From: an uncultured Bacteriovorax sp.
GTDB lineage: Bacteria; Bdellovibrionota; Bacteriovoracia; Bacteriovoracales; Bacteriovoracaceae
Direction of reading: 5' to 3'
DNA: 64,000 bases
Assembly (NCBI GenBank): GCA_946480715.1
Contig: CAMLKK010000005.1
Span: forward strand, 62,001-126,000
This document shows positions 24,686 through 33,079 of the stretch, one piece after another; position 1 is the stretch's first letter, and every line of letters begins with the position of its first letter. Position numbers and translations under genes: made by a program. The notes beneath the pieces are model-generated. The model was not told the origin of the DNA. It saw only the letters and a program-made list of their open reading frames with translations, and ran no database searches.

Positions 24686-27562
24686 ATGCGAACAGGATGT
24701 TTCGTAAAAATGTGCCCACAAAAAAAATTCTTCAAATTTTTGACGATATTTTTGTTGTCATTAATTATTCTGGAAAATAATTCCTTCGCACAAGCTTTAT
24801 TAGATCAAGAAAAGGCCACAACTTATCTTCGTTGGAATCTATTTACAGGGAGAGATCAACTTCAATTCAGCAAAGTTGGAAATAAAGTTGTAATCAAAAC
24901 TTTAAACGCTACAGTTTATAACAATCTTAAAGATGAACTTTCTTCAATTACATTAGATCCACTTTATCTTTCTAAAGTTCAATTCGTTGATAGCACGAGC
25001 GGTGGGAATTCACTGAATGCTATGGCGATAGAAGTTGAATTAAAGAATGAAAACGTGGAAATGTTCAGTTTCTATCGTGAAAGAGATAAAAAGTATGTTG
25101 TCGATTTCTGGATGGATGGTGATACGGTCAGCCTTAATAAGGCTGCTGTTGTTAAACCAGATGATATAAAAGTTGAGCCGCCTGCTAAGATTGAAATACT
25201 TCCAAAAGCAGCGAAGACTGTTGCACCAAAAGTTGAAGCAAATGAACCTAAAATTGTTTCAGCAAAAAAAGTTACAACAACTGCGATTGCCAAGCCATTT
25301 GAACCAAAAGCGAAAGAAATCGCTCTTGAAAAAAAGATTAGTGCAGATCCAGATATTTCAAGCTTCATTGTTGATCCAAAGAAAATGGGTCAAAAATCAC
25401 AAGCTGAACTAGATGCGGAAGAAGCCGATTCAAAAAAACCTTATAGAGATTTCCGTTACGGAGCTACTTTCATTTGGGATTATGATCCAATCGCTCCAGC
25501 CCCTAAAAAAGTCGTCAACATGAAGACCAAAATCCCGGAGTTATTCTTTCCAATTGCTAATCGTCAGTTCAAAAAGAGCGAAAAAGAAGCGCATCTTCAA
25601 TTAACAATCAATCTTTACCGCAAGAAGAAGTGGGGATTGATGAACAAGTCTATTAAGCTTTTTCAGCAAAAGTATGGAATGAATGCGGAGTGGGAGCTTG
25701 TTGAGTTTATCAAGGCCAATGCCATTCTTCGTGAAAACATTGATACACCAAATCCAGATCTATTTAAAAATGCACTAGCTATGCTTTCTACGTTGTCTGA
25801 AAAAACTGACAACTATGAAATGAAAAAAGCGATCAATAAATATCTTCTTACTCACTATATGGAAAAAGGTGAGCATTTAAAAACTCTTCAACTTGCTAAA
25901 ACTTACTATGCAGGAACAAGAGACAATTTTGACTTTGAAGAATCAAATATCCCGGCTGAAGCAATGTTGAATTCGCTAGCTAAGCTTGGCCAAATTGAAA
26001 AAATTAAAGAACTCTCTTCTGAAAAAACAATTAAAAAAGTTGTGCCTGCCCAAACTTTACTGGCCTACCAAAGCTTTGCATACCTCCGTGGCAATGATTT
26101 GATGGGCCTAGTGAAGCTATATGAAACTAATCGTGCTGCTCTTGCAAAGCCAATCGATCCAGTGATCATGTACAACACGGCTGAAGCATATTTTCGTTTA
26201 GGTCGCTTCCAGGAAGCGATGAACCTCTACACTGATTTTGTTCAAAACTATGCTTACGAATTTGTAGCTTCAAATGCCAATCTTCGTATCGCTCTTTGTG
26301 CTGATTTGATGGATAAGAACTACGAACAAGTTCTTGATCTTTACAAAAAGGCCATCGATTCATCTGTAGATGGTGCGGTTTCTTATGAAGCACGTATTCG
26401 TTATGTCGCATTCAGAAGTGTGAGAAAGAGAGTGCTTAATGATCGTGACCAGGAAATCAGAATCTTTTTAGAAAATGATAAAGGTGTTGCGGCCACAGAT
26501 AAGAACTTAACTAAACTTCTACAACAAGTGCGTTTAAGAACGCTAATCGTTGATGGAAAATACAAAGAAGCTCTTACTTATCTCTCACTTATTCCAACTA
26601 TTGGAATGGCAAAAATCGATGCTCGTATCTTTGAAGGTGACGGTGCGGAAATTGTTTATGGAATCATCTCTGATCTCTATAAAAAAGCTGAATACTCACA
26701 AGTAATCAAAGCGTGGCAAACATACAAAGATAAGTATGTTGATAAAGTTGCTCTCGATCCTTACATGAATTTTGTGGTTGGAAGCTCTTATGTGAGACTC
26801 GGTCTTTATAAAGGCTTTGATGAAGTCTATGCAGCGTTTGAGAAGCTAAAAGATACGCCTAATAGAACTTTCCCAATGTGGATTGATAGAAATCAAGAGT
26901 TGAAGGCCTCTGACCTTTTAAGCGAACTTGCGATCGTTAAAGACGTTAAACTTAAAAACTGGGATCTCGCTCAGAAGAACATCGCTGAATTTGAAAAGCG
27001 AGTTCCAAGCTACAACAAATCAAATTACTATAAGGGATTAATCTCTTTTAATCAGAAAGATTACCCAGGAGCAATCTCTCACTTTGAGAAATTCTTTTCC
27101 CGCCAAGAACAGCGGGTTATTTATGACCCTAGTGAAGTTGCGGACATGATTCGGGCCTATACTGACTCCATCTATGAACTTGGACAGACTGATAAATTCC
27201 TGAAAGTAAGTGCAGCCATACTAAACGACACCACTACTTTTGGCACGGACAATGCTTATATCCAAACTGTCCGGGAAAGAATTGCCTATCTCGGTATCGA
27301 AATAACTGCTGGGCTCGGGAAAACAGAAAACTACATGCTATTTGAAAAGAAGATTAATGACTTCAAGAAAGCCTACCCGAAATCAATTTACTCAGGACGG
27401 GTAAATTATCTCCTCGGTCAGGCAATGATCGCGAACCAAAAAGTTAAAGAGGGAAGAGAAATCTTTAACAGCTTGGTGAACGATCAAGGAACCTCGGAGT
27501 ACATTAAAGAACTGGTGAAAAGTGAACTTGGTTTACTGAATTTGAAAGAAAAAATTTTATAA
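24686..27562 (+). CDS. Large secreted TPR-repeat protein
   Basis: 958 residues from ATG 24686 (AAAGGA at 24673-24678); ATG 24710 is a second possibility. A signal peptide (FLTIFLLSLIILENNSFAQA) precedes an AMIN-like N-terminal beta domain (about 45-150), a Lys/Pro/Ala-rich linker (about 155-235), then some 600 residues of helical TPR-type repeats. It is probably periplasmic. The next gene, and with it the flagellar operon, starts about 14-30 bp after the stop with no terminator, so this protein likely serves the flagellum, for example assembly or wall passage. That is inference from position. Confidence 0.72.
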   Translation: MRTGCFVKMCPQKKFFKFLTIFLLSLIILENNSFAQALLDQEKATTYLRWNLFTGRDQLQFSKVGNKVVIKTLNATVYNNLKDELSSITLDPLYLSKVQFVDSTSGGNSLNAMAIEVELKNENVEMFSFYRERDKKYVVDFWMDGDTVSLNKAAVVKPDDIKVEPPAKIEILPKAAKTVAPKVEANEPKIVSAKKVTTTAIAKPFEPKAKEIALEKKISADPDISSFIVDPKKMGQKSQAELDAEEADSKKPYRDFRYGATFIWDYDPIAPAPKKVVNMKTKIPELFFPIANRQFKKSEKEAHLQLTINLYRKKKWGLMNKSIKLFQQKYGMNAEWELVEFIKANAILRENIDTPNPDLFKNALAMLSTLSEKTDNYEMKKAINKYLLTHYMEKGEHLKTLQLAKTYYAGTRDNFDFEESNIPAEAMLNSLAKLGQIEKIKELSSEKTIKKVVPAQTLLAYQSFAYLRGNDLMGLVKLYETNRAALAKPIDPVIMYNTAEAYFRLGRFQEAMNLYTDFVQNYAYEFVASNANLRIALCADLMDKNYEQVLDLYKKAIDSSVDGAVSYEARIRYVAFRSVRKRVLNDRDQEIRIFLENDKGVAATDKNLTKLLQQVRLRTLIVDGKYKEALTYLSLIPTIGMAKIDARIFEGDGAEIVYGIISDLYKKAEYSQVIKAWQTYKDKYVDKVALDPYMNFVVGSSYVRLGLYKGFDEVYAAFEKLKDTPNRTFPMWIDRNQELKASDLLSELAIVKDVKLKNWDLAQKNIAEFEKRVPSYNKSNYYKGLISFNQKDYPGAISHFEKFFSRQEQRVIYDPSEVADMIRAYTDSIYELGQTDKFLKVSAAILNDTTTFGTDNAYIQTVRERIAYLGIEITAGLGKTENYMLFEKKINDFKKAYPKSIYSGRVNYLLGQAMIANQKVKEGREIFNSLVNDQGTSEYIKELVKSELGLLNLKEKIL

Positions 27563-27590
27563 ATAGCTTCATAGGATGGAGGCAATTCGT

Positions 27591-28541
27591 ATGACAGGAG
27601 GTCAGATGGAAACGATTAAGGTAGAACTTTTTGGAACGGACACTAGAGTAGAGAAAGCTCTTCAACAAGCAAAGAACTTGTCAGTAAGCAAAGCTGCCGT
27701 ATTAATCGTTGGTGAAAACGGTGTAGGTAAAAGAACTCTAGGACGCTTCATCCATGAGAATTCTATCAGAGCAAACCAAGCTTTCGAATTGGTTGATTGT
27801 TCACTCCCAGCTCAAGAAGTAGAAAACCGCATCCTTGGTCACAGAGACAATGCTACAGGAAGATTCAACAAAGGAATCCTTGAAGCGGCTAACAGAGGAA
27901 CTGTAGTTTTCGCAAACATCGACTGCCTTGATGAAGAATTCCAAAAAAGACTCCACAAAATTATCAATGAACTTGAAGACTACGATATCGACGTTCGTTT
28001 AGTTGCAACAACAACGAAAAACCTTTCTAAGCTTGTTGGCGCTGGAAGATTCTATCGTGGCCTATACACAATCTTCGCAAACAACGCTGTTACCATCCCA
28101 GCACTTCGCGAAAGACAAGAAGACCTTCAAAGACTTGCCCGTCACTTCATGGCTGAACTTTCTGGAACTGAAGAATCTCAAGTTCAGATCGATTCAATCG
28201 CTATGGATAGAATCAATTCTCACTACTGGGCAAACAACATCCATGAATTAAAACAAGTGATCTCAAGCTCAGTGAGTAATAACTCTTCACTTCTTGATGA
28301 ATCAGCTTACGAAGTATCAGACAAAAAATCTGTTAACTTTATGAGCGAAGATGATTCAGAAGGCGTAAGACTTATGTCACTGAAAGATGCTGAAAAACTT
28401 CTTATCAAAAAAGCATTGATCCACACTTCTGAAAACAGAACTCAAGCGGCAAAAATCCTTGGTGTATCTATCAGAACACTTAGAAACAAGATCAATGAAT
28501 ATAGAACAGAAGGATCTTCTTACTTTGTAAATTTAAGATAG
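27591..28541 (+). CDS. Degenerate sigma-54-activator-like regulator
   Basis: 316 residues from ATG 27591 (GGAGG at 27578-27582, spacing 8); ATG 27606 (AGGAGG, spacing 4) and ATG 27576 are alternatives. It has an AAA+ domain of the NtrC family without a receiver domain, then a Fis-type helix-turn-helix (NRTQAAKILGVSIRTLRNKI) that looks intact. Walker A is present (GENGVGKRT, 41-49), but GAFTGA is absent (GHRDNATGRF, 83-92), Walker B is VVFANID instead of LFLDE, and WPGNVREL is WANNIHEL. It probably binds DNA but should not remodel RNA polymerase-sigma-54. It sits at the head of the flagellar genes and may be a repressor or co-regulator. Confidence 0.8.
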   Translation: MTGGQMETIKVELFGTDTRVEKALQQAKNLSVSKAAVLIVGENGVGKRTLGRFIHENSIRANQAFELVDCSLPAQEVENRILGHRDNATGRFNKGILEAANRGTVVFANIDCLDEEFQKRLHKIINELEDYDIDVRLVATTTKNLSKLVGAGRFYRGLYTIFANNAVTIPALRERQEDLQRLARHFMAELSGTEESQVQIDSIAMDRINSHYWANNIHELKQVISSSVSNNSSLLDESAYEVSDKKSVNFMSEDDSEGVRLMSLKDAEKLLIKKALIHTSENRTQAAKILGVSIRTLRNKINEYRTEGSSYFVNLR

Positions 28542-28554
28542 ATAGAGGTTTTGC

Positions 28555-28962
28555 ATGAAGATCGACGATACAACAATTCAAGCACTGGCAGCTTCACTGA
28601 AGTACAGACAGCTTCGTCAGGAGTTGATTGCATCGAACATCGCCAATGCTGAAACTCCTGGCTACAAAGCTAAGAAGATTGATTTCGAAGAAGCACTTGC
28701 TCGTGCTCTTGATGTAGACAATGAAATGAAAATGAACGCTTCCGATGCTAAACATTACAATGTTGGCAGCGGAGGCTTCAATAATTTACAGCCAGAAATT
28801 TACGAAGACAGTAACGGCGTTACAAGCCTGGACGGCAACAATGTTGACCGCGACCAGGAAATGGCCGAGATGGCAGAAAACAAAGTTATGTACGATGCCA
28901 CTGTTCAGTTGCTGAATAAAAAATTGGGTCTCCTAAAATACGCTATTGGTTCAGGTCAATAA
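28555..28962 (+). CDS. flgB: Flagellar proximal rod protein FlgB
   Basis: 135 residues; forms the cell-proximal rod of the flagellar basal body after export through the flagellar type III system. The N-terminal signature SNIANAETPGYKAKKIDFE is the rod/hook family motif. The C-terminal helix (NKVMYDATVQLLNKKLGLLK) is the second half of the rod coiled coil. It starts 13 bp after the regulator stop and is followed by flgC after 23 bp. Confidence 0.96.
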   Translation: MKIDDTTIQALAASLKYRQLRQELIASNIANAETPGYKAKKIDFEEALARALDVDNEMKMNASDAKHYNVGSGGFNNLQPEIYEDSNGVTSLDGNNVDRDQEMAEMAENKVMYDATVQLLNKKLGLLKYAIGSGQ

Positions 28963-28985
28963 CTAGCTTAGGTTGAGAGGGAAAA

Positions 28986-29426
28986 ATGGATTTATTAACA
29001 AGTTTAAAAATCAGCTCTTCGGGATTAACGGCCAACAAAAAAAGAATGGCGGCCATTAACTCGAATATCGCCAATGCTCAAGTAACAAGAACAGCAGAAG
29101 GCGGACCATACAAACCAAAAGAAGTTGTTTTTGGTTCAGAGCCAGCTCGCGAATCTTTCGCAGAAATTCTCGAAGGAGAATTAGAAGAAAAAGCGCAAAC
29201 TGTTCATGCAATGGAAGTTCAGAACAGCAAAAAAGCGCCGATCTTGAAATATGAACCAAACCACCCAGACGCAAACGCTGAAGGGTATGTGGCCTATCCA
29301 AACATCAACACGATGGAAGAGATGGCGAATATGATCGAAGCTTCTCGCGCATACGAAGCCAACATCAATGCGATGAATACGGCTAAAAGTATGGCGATGA
29401 AAGATTTAGAAATTGGTAAAAACTAG
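28986..29426 (+). CDS. flgC: Flagellar proximal rod protein FlgC
   Basis: 146 residues. N-terminal INSNIANAQVTRTAEGGPYKP and C-terminal EMANMIEASRAYEANINAMNTAKSM (core EASRAYEANI) are characteristic of FlgC. It joins FlgB and FlgF in the rod. GAGGG precedes the ATG. Third gene in the FlgB-FlgC-FliE order found in most flagellar clusters. Confidence 0.96.
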   Translation: MDLLTSLKISSSGLTANKKRMAAINSNIANAQVTRTAEGGPYKPKEVVFGSEPARESFAEILEGELEEKAQTVHAMEVQNSKKAPILKYEPNHPDANAEGYVAYPNINTMEEMANMIEASRAYEANINAMNTAKSMAMKDLEIGKN

Positions 29427-29459
29427 AAAATTATTAGTTAATAAAGACGGAGAATAGAA

Positions 29460-29825
29460 ATGGCAATTGAAAATCTAGGGAACATGAACAAGATGCTGAG
29501 TAACTACAGCACGCAAGATTGGACCAAGAGTGCCTCAATTGAACAGGCCACTCTTCCAACTTTTAATGAGCTTACTCCAGGAAAGGCAACTGGTGATATC
29601 GCTCCTCAAAGTTTCAGCCAAGTGTTGGCGAATTCTTTGATGGAAGTAAACAGCATGCAACAGGAAGCGAACAAAGCGATCCAGAAACTTGCTTCAGGAC
29701 AAACAAAAAATATCAGCGAGACAATGCTCGCGGTAGAAAACGCTGAAATTGCTTTCAAGACAATGAACCAGGTTCGTATGAAAGTGATTGAAGCTTATAA
29801 AGAAATTATGAGAATGCAGATGTGA
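29460..29825 (+). CDS. fliE: Flagellar hook-basal body protein FliE
   Basis: 121 residues; links the MS ring to the rod and gates export. The conserved C-terminal helix is present (AVENAEIAFKTMNQVRMKVIEAYKEIMRMQM, read here by its AYKEIMRMQ end). A long structured gap separates it from fliF: its stop codon overlaps the left arm of a 10-bp inverted repeat. Confidence 0.95.
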   Translation: MAIENLGNMNKMLSNYSTQDWTKSASIEQATLPTFNELTPGKATGDIAPQSFSQVLANSLMEVNSMQQEANKAIQKLASGQTKNISETMLAVENAEIAFKTMNQVRMKVIEAYKEIMRMQM

Positions 29826-29910
29826 TCGCGAACGAAAAGGTCCAGTGGACCTTTTCGATTGTGCTTGGAATGCATTAAAAGGTTTGCGAAGTTTTTTGAG
29901 GTTCGCGATC
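29824..29910 (+). promoter_or_regulatory. Structured fliE-fliF intergenic element
   Basis: GATCGCGAAC (29824-29833, overlapping the fliE stop) and GTTCGCGATC (29901-29910) are a perfect 10-bp inverted repeat. They enclose a perfect 11-bp hairpin, CGAAAAGGTCC / GGACCTTTTCG (29833-29843 and 29847-29857, AGT loop). As RNA this could fold into a closed multibranch structure. Possible roles are mRNA processing, attenuation or a protein-binding site. The rest of the gap to fliF (29911-29971) shows no clear promoter. Confidence 0.6.
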
Positions 29911-29983
29911 TGATAGACGGATTTGTTTTTGGCGAGGATAACGGTTTTACAGGATGTGAGACTAGTTAATCAGGAGGATTCCC

Positions 29984-31672
29984 TTGCAAGATATTTTAGA
30001 AAAGATTTACCGAAATTTTAGAGAGTTCTTTAATGGACTTGATACGCCTAAAAAAATCGGTTTCATCGTCGTTGCATGTATGATTCTTGCTGCTATGACG
30101 GGGATTGTGGTTTGGGCCTCTAAGACTCGCTACGATGTTCTCTATACTGATCTTAACAAAGAAGACGCAAGAAAAATTGCGATCATCCTGGAAGAAAAGA
30201 AAATCCCATACCAAACATCAGACGACGGAAAGACTCTCTCAATTCCAGAAGACCTAGTAGGAGTCTGGAGATTAGAGATTGCTAAGCTTGGACACAGTTT
30301 CTCGGGAACTGTTGGTTATGAAGTTTTCGATAAACAATCTTTCGGGACTACATCTTTCGTTCAAAAAGTTAATAAGCAAAGAGCTCTTGAAGGAGAGCTT
30401 GTTAAGTCAATTATGTATATTCAAGGTGTGAAGCGTGCTCGCGTTCACATTACGATTCCTGAATCATCACCATTCGTTGCAGAGAAAAAAGCGCCTTCAG
30501 CATCAGTTGTTCTTGAGTTGAATAACGGTGTAGCACTGACTCCAGCAGAAATTAAAGGGATTGCATCTCTCGTAGCTTCTTCGGTTGAAGAAATGCGTGC
30601 AGAGAACGTTGTTATTTTAGATGACCGTGGAAAGAAGCTTTCTGAAAACATTGGCGATCCAATGACAGCGGCTACTGCCAATCGTTTAGCTCTTGAGGCC
30701 CAACTAAACCAAAAATATGAAAGACACATCGAAGACATCTTAAGCAAGGTTGTTGGAGATGGAAAAGTAGTTGCGAAAGTTACAGTTGATCTTGATTACA
30801 CGGAAGCGGTTTCAACAGAAACATCTTACGATCAGGAAAACTCAGCAGTTATTTCGGAAGTAAAAAATGCTCAGTCGATCAATGGATCTCGTCCTTCACC
30901 GCAGGGAATTGCAGGAGCTCGTTCGAATCTTCCTGGTGAAGAACCGCAACCAGGCGTAGCTGAAACTAAAAATAACGTTACTAAAGAATTAACAACTAGA
31001 AACTTTAACGTTCCAACAAAGGTGACCCAGTCTAAGAAGCCAGCTGCAAGTGTAAAATCAATTTCAGCGGCGGTTATGATCGACGGAAAACGTGTTGCTG
31101 TATTAGATGAAAACGGAGCTGTTCAATTAGATAAGAACGGAAATGCGATCATGAAGTATGAAAAGTGGACTCAGGCCGATTTGGAAAATTTCCAGCAAAT
31201 CGTGGCCAGTACGCTCGGTACATCTGAAAAACGTGGTGACAAATTGGTCATTAAAAACATGGAATTCGCCCGCGAAGACATGTCTGTGGCCGATGCCATC
31301 CTAAAAGAACAAGCTAACCGTGAACTTATTAGAAATATCGTAAAATATCTTGCGGTAGGATTAACGATTTCATTGTTCTTCTTCTTAGTTGTTCGTCCAT
31401 TTATCCAATGGGTTACAGACAACACGATCGAGACGGTGGAAGACTTCTTACCACGTACACTTGAAGAACTTGAAAAGGTACAAGCTAATCAACGCCTACC
31501 TGGCCTAGAAGATGCATTACCTCAAATTGAGGAGAAGCTGAACCCTGAAAAAATTGAAGGGAACATGCTTAGAGAAAAAATTATTGCTCTGGTTGAGAAC
31601 AACCCAAGCAAGGCAGCTCAGATTATCCACGAGATGATCCATGCTAGTGAATCGGATAAACAAATCGCTTAA
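29984..31672 (+). CDS. fliF: Flagellar MS-ring protein FliF
   Basis: 562 residues; builds the MS ring in the inner membrane, the foundation of rotor and export gate. Two transmembrane helices (about 25-45 and 445-465) flank the periplasmic ring-building motifs (YDVLYTDLNKEDARKI; VGYEVFDKQSFGTTSF). The C-terminal tail that binds FliG is present. The start is TTG 29984, supported by AGGAGG at 29972-29977; no ATG fits. The weak start codon may tune its dose. Confidence 0.95.
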   Translation: MQDILEKIYRNFREFFNGLDTPKKIGFIVVACMILAAMTGIVVWASKTRYDVLYTDLNKEDARKIAIILEEKKIPYQTSDDGKTLSIPEDLVGVWRLEIAKLGHSFSGTVGYEVFDKQSFGTTSFVQKVNKQRALEGELVKSIMYIQGVKRARVHITIPESSPFVAEKKAPSASVVLELNNGVALTPAEIKGIASLVASSVEEMRAENVVILDDRGKKLSENIGDPMTAATANRLALEAQLNQKYERHIEDILSKVVGDGKVVAKVTVDLDYTEAVSTETSYDQENSAVISEVKNAQSINGSRPSPQGIAGARSNLPGEEPQPGVAETKNNVTKELTTRNFNVPTKVTQSKKPAASVKSISAAVMIDGKRVAVLDENGAVQLDKNGNAIMKYEKWTQADLENFQQIVASTLGTSEKRGDKLVIKNMEFAREDMSVADAILKEQANRELIRNIVKYLAVGLTISLFFFLVVRPFIQWVTDNTIETVEDFLPRTLEELEKVQANQRLPGLEDALPQIEEKLNPEKIEGNMLREKIIALVENNPSKAAQIIHEMIHASESDKQIA

Positions 31673-31695
31673 TTGCGAATGAGATAGAGGTCAAT

Positions 31696-32736
31696 ATGGC
31701 AGCATTAGACGACAACACTTTAGATCCCGACACGGAGTACGCCCTCCTTAACGGTCAAGATCGCGCCGGATTATTGCTAAGTTCATTAGGAATGAACATT
31801 ACACAATTGATCTTTCAGAACATGAAAGACAACGATGTAAAGCGTATGATCAATGCCATGTCGAACGTTAAACGCGCTCCAATTTGGATGGTTAAGCGCG
31901 TGCTGGAAGATTTCTATAAGCAACTAAACGAAGAAAATGATTTACTCTTTGCTGAAAACCGTGGCCGCGACTTCATCATCAATACTCTTGGTGAAGATCG
32001 TGCAAAACAACTTCTTGGTCAGATTGTTGAAGTTGGACAATCAAATACACTTGAATCACTTGAACTGGTAGATACAAGAACTTTATCAAACTTCCTTATC
32101 AATGAGCACCCTCAGACAATTGCTCTTATCGTTGCTCACTTACAGCCAGAGAGAAAGGTGGATGTTCTTAGAAGACTTCCAGAAGGTCTTCAGGCAGAAG
32201 TTGTTCTTCGTGTTGCCAATCTTGACTACGTTTCGCCTGAACTTATTTCTCAGCTTGATGATGTTCTTAAAACTGAGCTTTCTACACTTGGTTCTATCGA
32301 TACGAATCAGCTTGGTGGTGTTGAACCGATCGCTGATATGCTCAACCTTATGGATAAAAACACTGAGAAAAACATCATGTCTCGTGTTGAAGAAAAAGAT
32401 CCTGAGCTTGCTGAAGAAATCAGAAAACTTATGTTTACATTCGACGACCTTATTTACGTGGACGACAAAGGTATCCAGAACCTTCTACGCGAAGTGGACA
32501 ATGGAAAGCTTGTTATTGCAATGAAGACTGCGCCTGATGAAATCAAGCAAAAGCTCTTCAAAAACATGTCTAACCGTGCAGCTACATTGTTACGTGAAGA
32601 TCTTGATGCTCTTGGGCCTACAAAACTTTCAGATGTTGAAAAAGCACAAGCTGAAATGGTTCAAAAATGTAAAGAACTTGAGTCTCAAGGGAAAGCGTTT
32701 ATTGCTCGCGGTTCTGATGGTGATTCACTCGTATAA
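31696..32736 (+). CDS. fliG: Flagellar motor switch protein FliG
   Basis: 346 residues; rotor protein that couples stator ion flow to rotation and transmits switching. The N-terminal FliF-binding domain, middle domain with EHPQTIALIVAHL, and C-terminal torque domain (about 246-340) are all present. In the torque domain the Lys in AMKTA, the Arg in MSNRAA and the acidic pair in LREDL match conserved charged positions of E. coli FliG, with Lys in place of the last Arg (TKLS). A partial paralogue of this last domain follows immediately. Confidence 0.96.
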   Translation: MAALDDNTLDPDTEYALLNGQDRAGLLLSSLGMNITQLIFQNMKDNDVKRMINAMSNVKRAPIWMVKRVLEDFYKQLNEENDLLFAENRGRDFIINTLGEDRAKQLLGQIVEVGQSNTLESLELVDTRTLSNFLINEHPQTIALIVAHLQPERKVDVLRRLPEGLQAEVVLRVANLDYVSPELISQLDDVLKTELSTLGSIDTNQLGGVEPIADMLNLMDKNTEKNIMSRVEEKDPELAEEIRKLMFTFDDLIYVDDKGIQNLLREVDNGKLVIAMKTAPDEIKQKLFKNMSNRAATLLREDLDALGPTKLSDVEKAQAEMVQKCKELESQGKAFIARGSDGDSLV

Positions 32737-32757
32737 TAATTTTAGGAGATATAATTT

Positions 32758-33057
32758 ATGTCAGCTGTTAAAGGAACTTTCGAATTTGATGATCTTAAAT
32801 ATGTGGATGATAAAGGATTACAGAATATCCTTCGCGAAGTTCCAGTTGAAAAACTGTTATTTGCATTGAAGCTTGCTTCAACAGATTTTAAACAAAAAAT
32901 TTACAGCAATATGTCTGTTCAAGCATCAACGATGCTTAATGAAACTTTAAAAAATGTTGATGGAACAAAACTTTCAGTTATTGAAAGTGCTCAAGATGAA
33001 ATGATTCAAAAGTTTTTAGAGCTGCAATCTAAAGGGCAAGCACAGATTTCACGTTAA
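32758..33057 (+). CDS. Stand-alone FliG C-terminal domain paralogue
   Basis: 99 residues with its own start ATG 32758 and AGGAG upstream. It aligns without gaps to the last ~95 residues of the preceding FliG: FEFDDLKYVDDKGLQN versus FTFDDLIYVDDKGIQN, then KLLFALKLA versus KLVIAMKTA, and KLSVIESAQDEMIQK versus KLSDVEKAQAEMVQK. It lacks the FliF-binding and middle domains. Of the torque-face residues, the Lys (ALKLA) is kept, but the conserved Arg is Gln (MSVQAS) and the second acidic residue is Thr (LNETL). It probably arose by tandem partial duplication and diverged. It may join the C-ring, bind the stator or FliM, or control assembly; function is not known. Confidence 0.85.
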   Translation: MSAVKGTFEFDDLKYVDDKGLQNILREVPVEKLLFALKLASTDFKQKIYSNMSVQASTMLNETLKNVDGTKLSVIESAQDEMIQKFLELQSKGQAQISR

Positions 33058-33079
33058 TTTTTCTTAAGGGAATAGGGGC

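Noticed and set aside
29932..29946. Sigma-54 promoter TGGCGA-N before fliF
   Set aside because: Spacing fits but the -12 region is ACGG, with only the G matching.
30445..30747. Minus-strand ORF inside fliF and similar antisense ORFs inside glyS, ppdK and other genes
   Set aside because: They lie fully within well-supported genes and show no SD, domain or neighbour logic.
32737..32757. Frameshift or misassembly splitting fliG into two parts
   Set aside because: FliG is already full length with its own C-domain. The second copy has its own SD and has diverged through most of its length.
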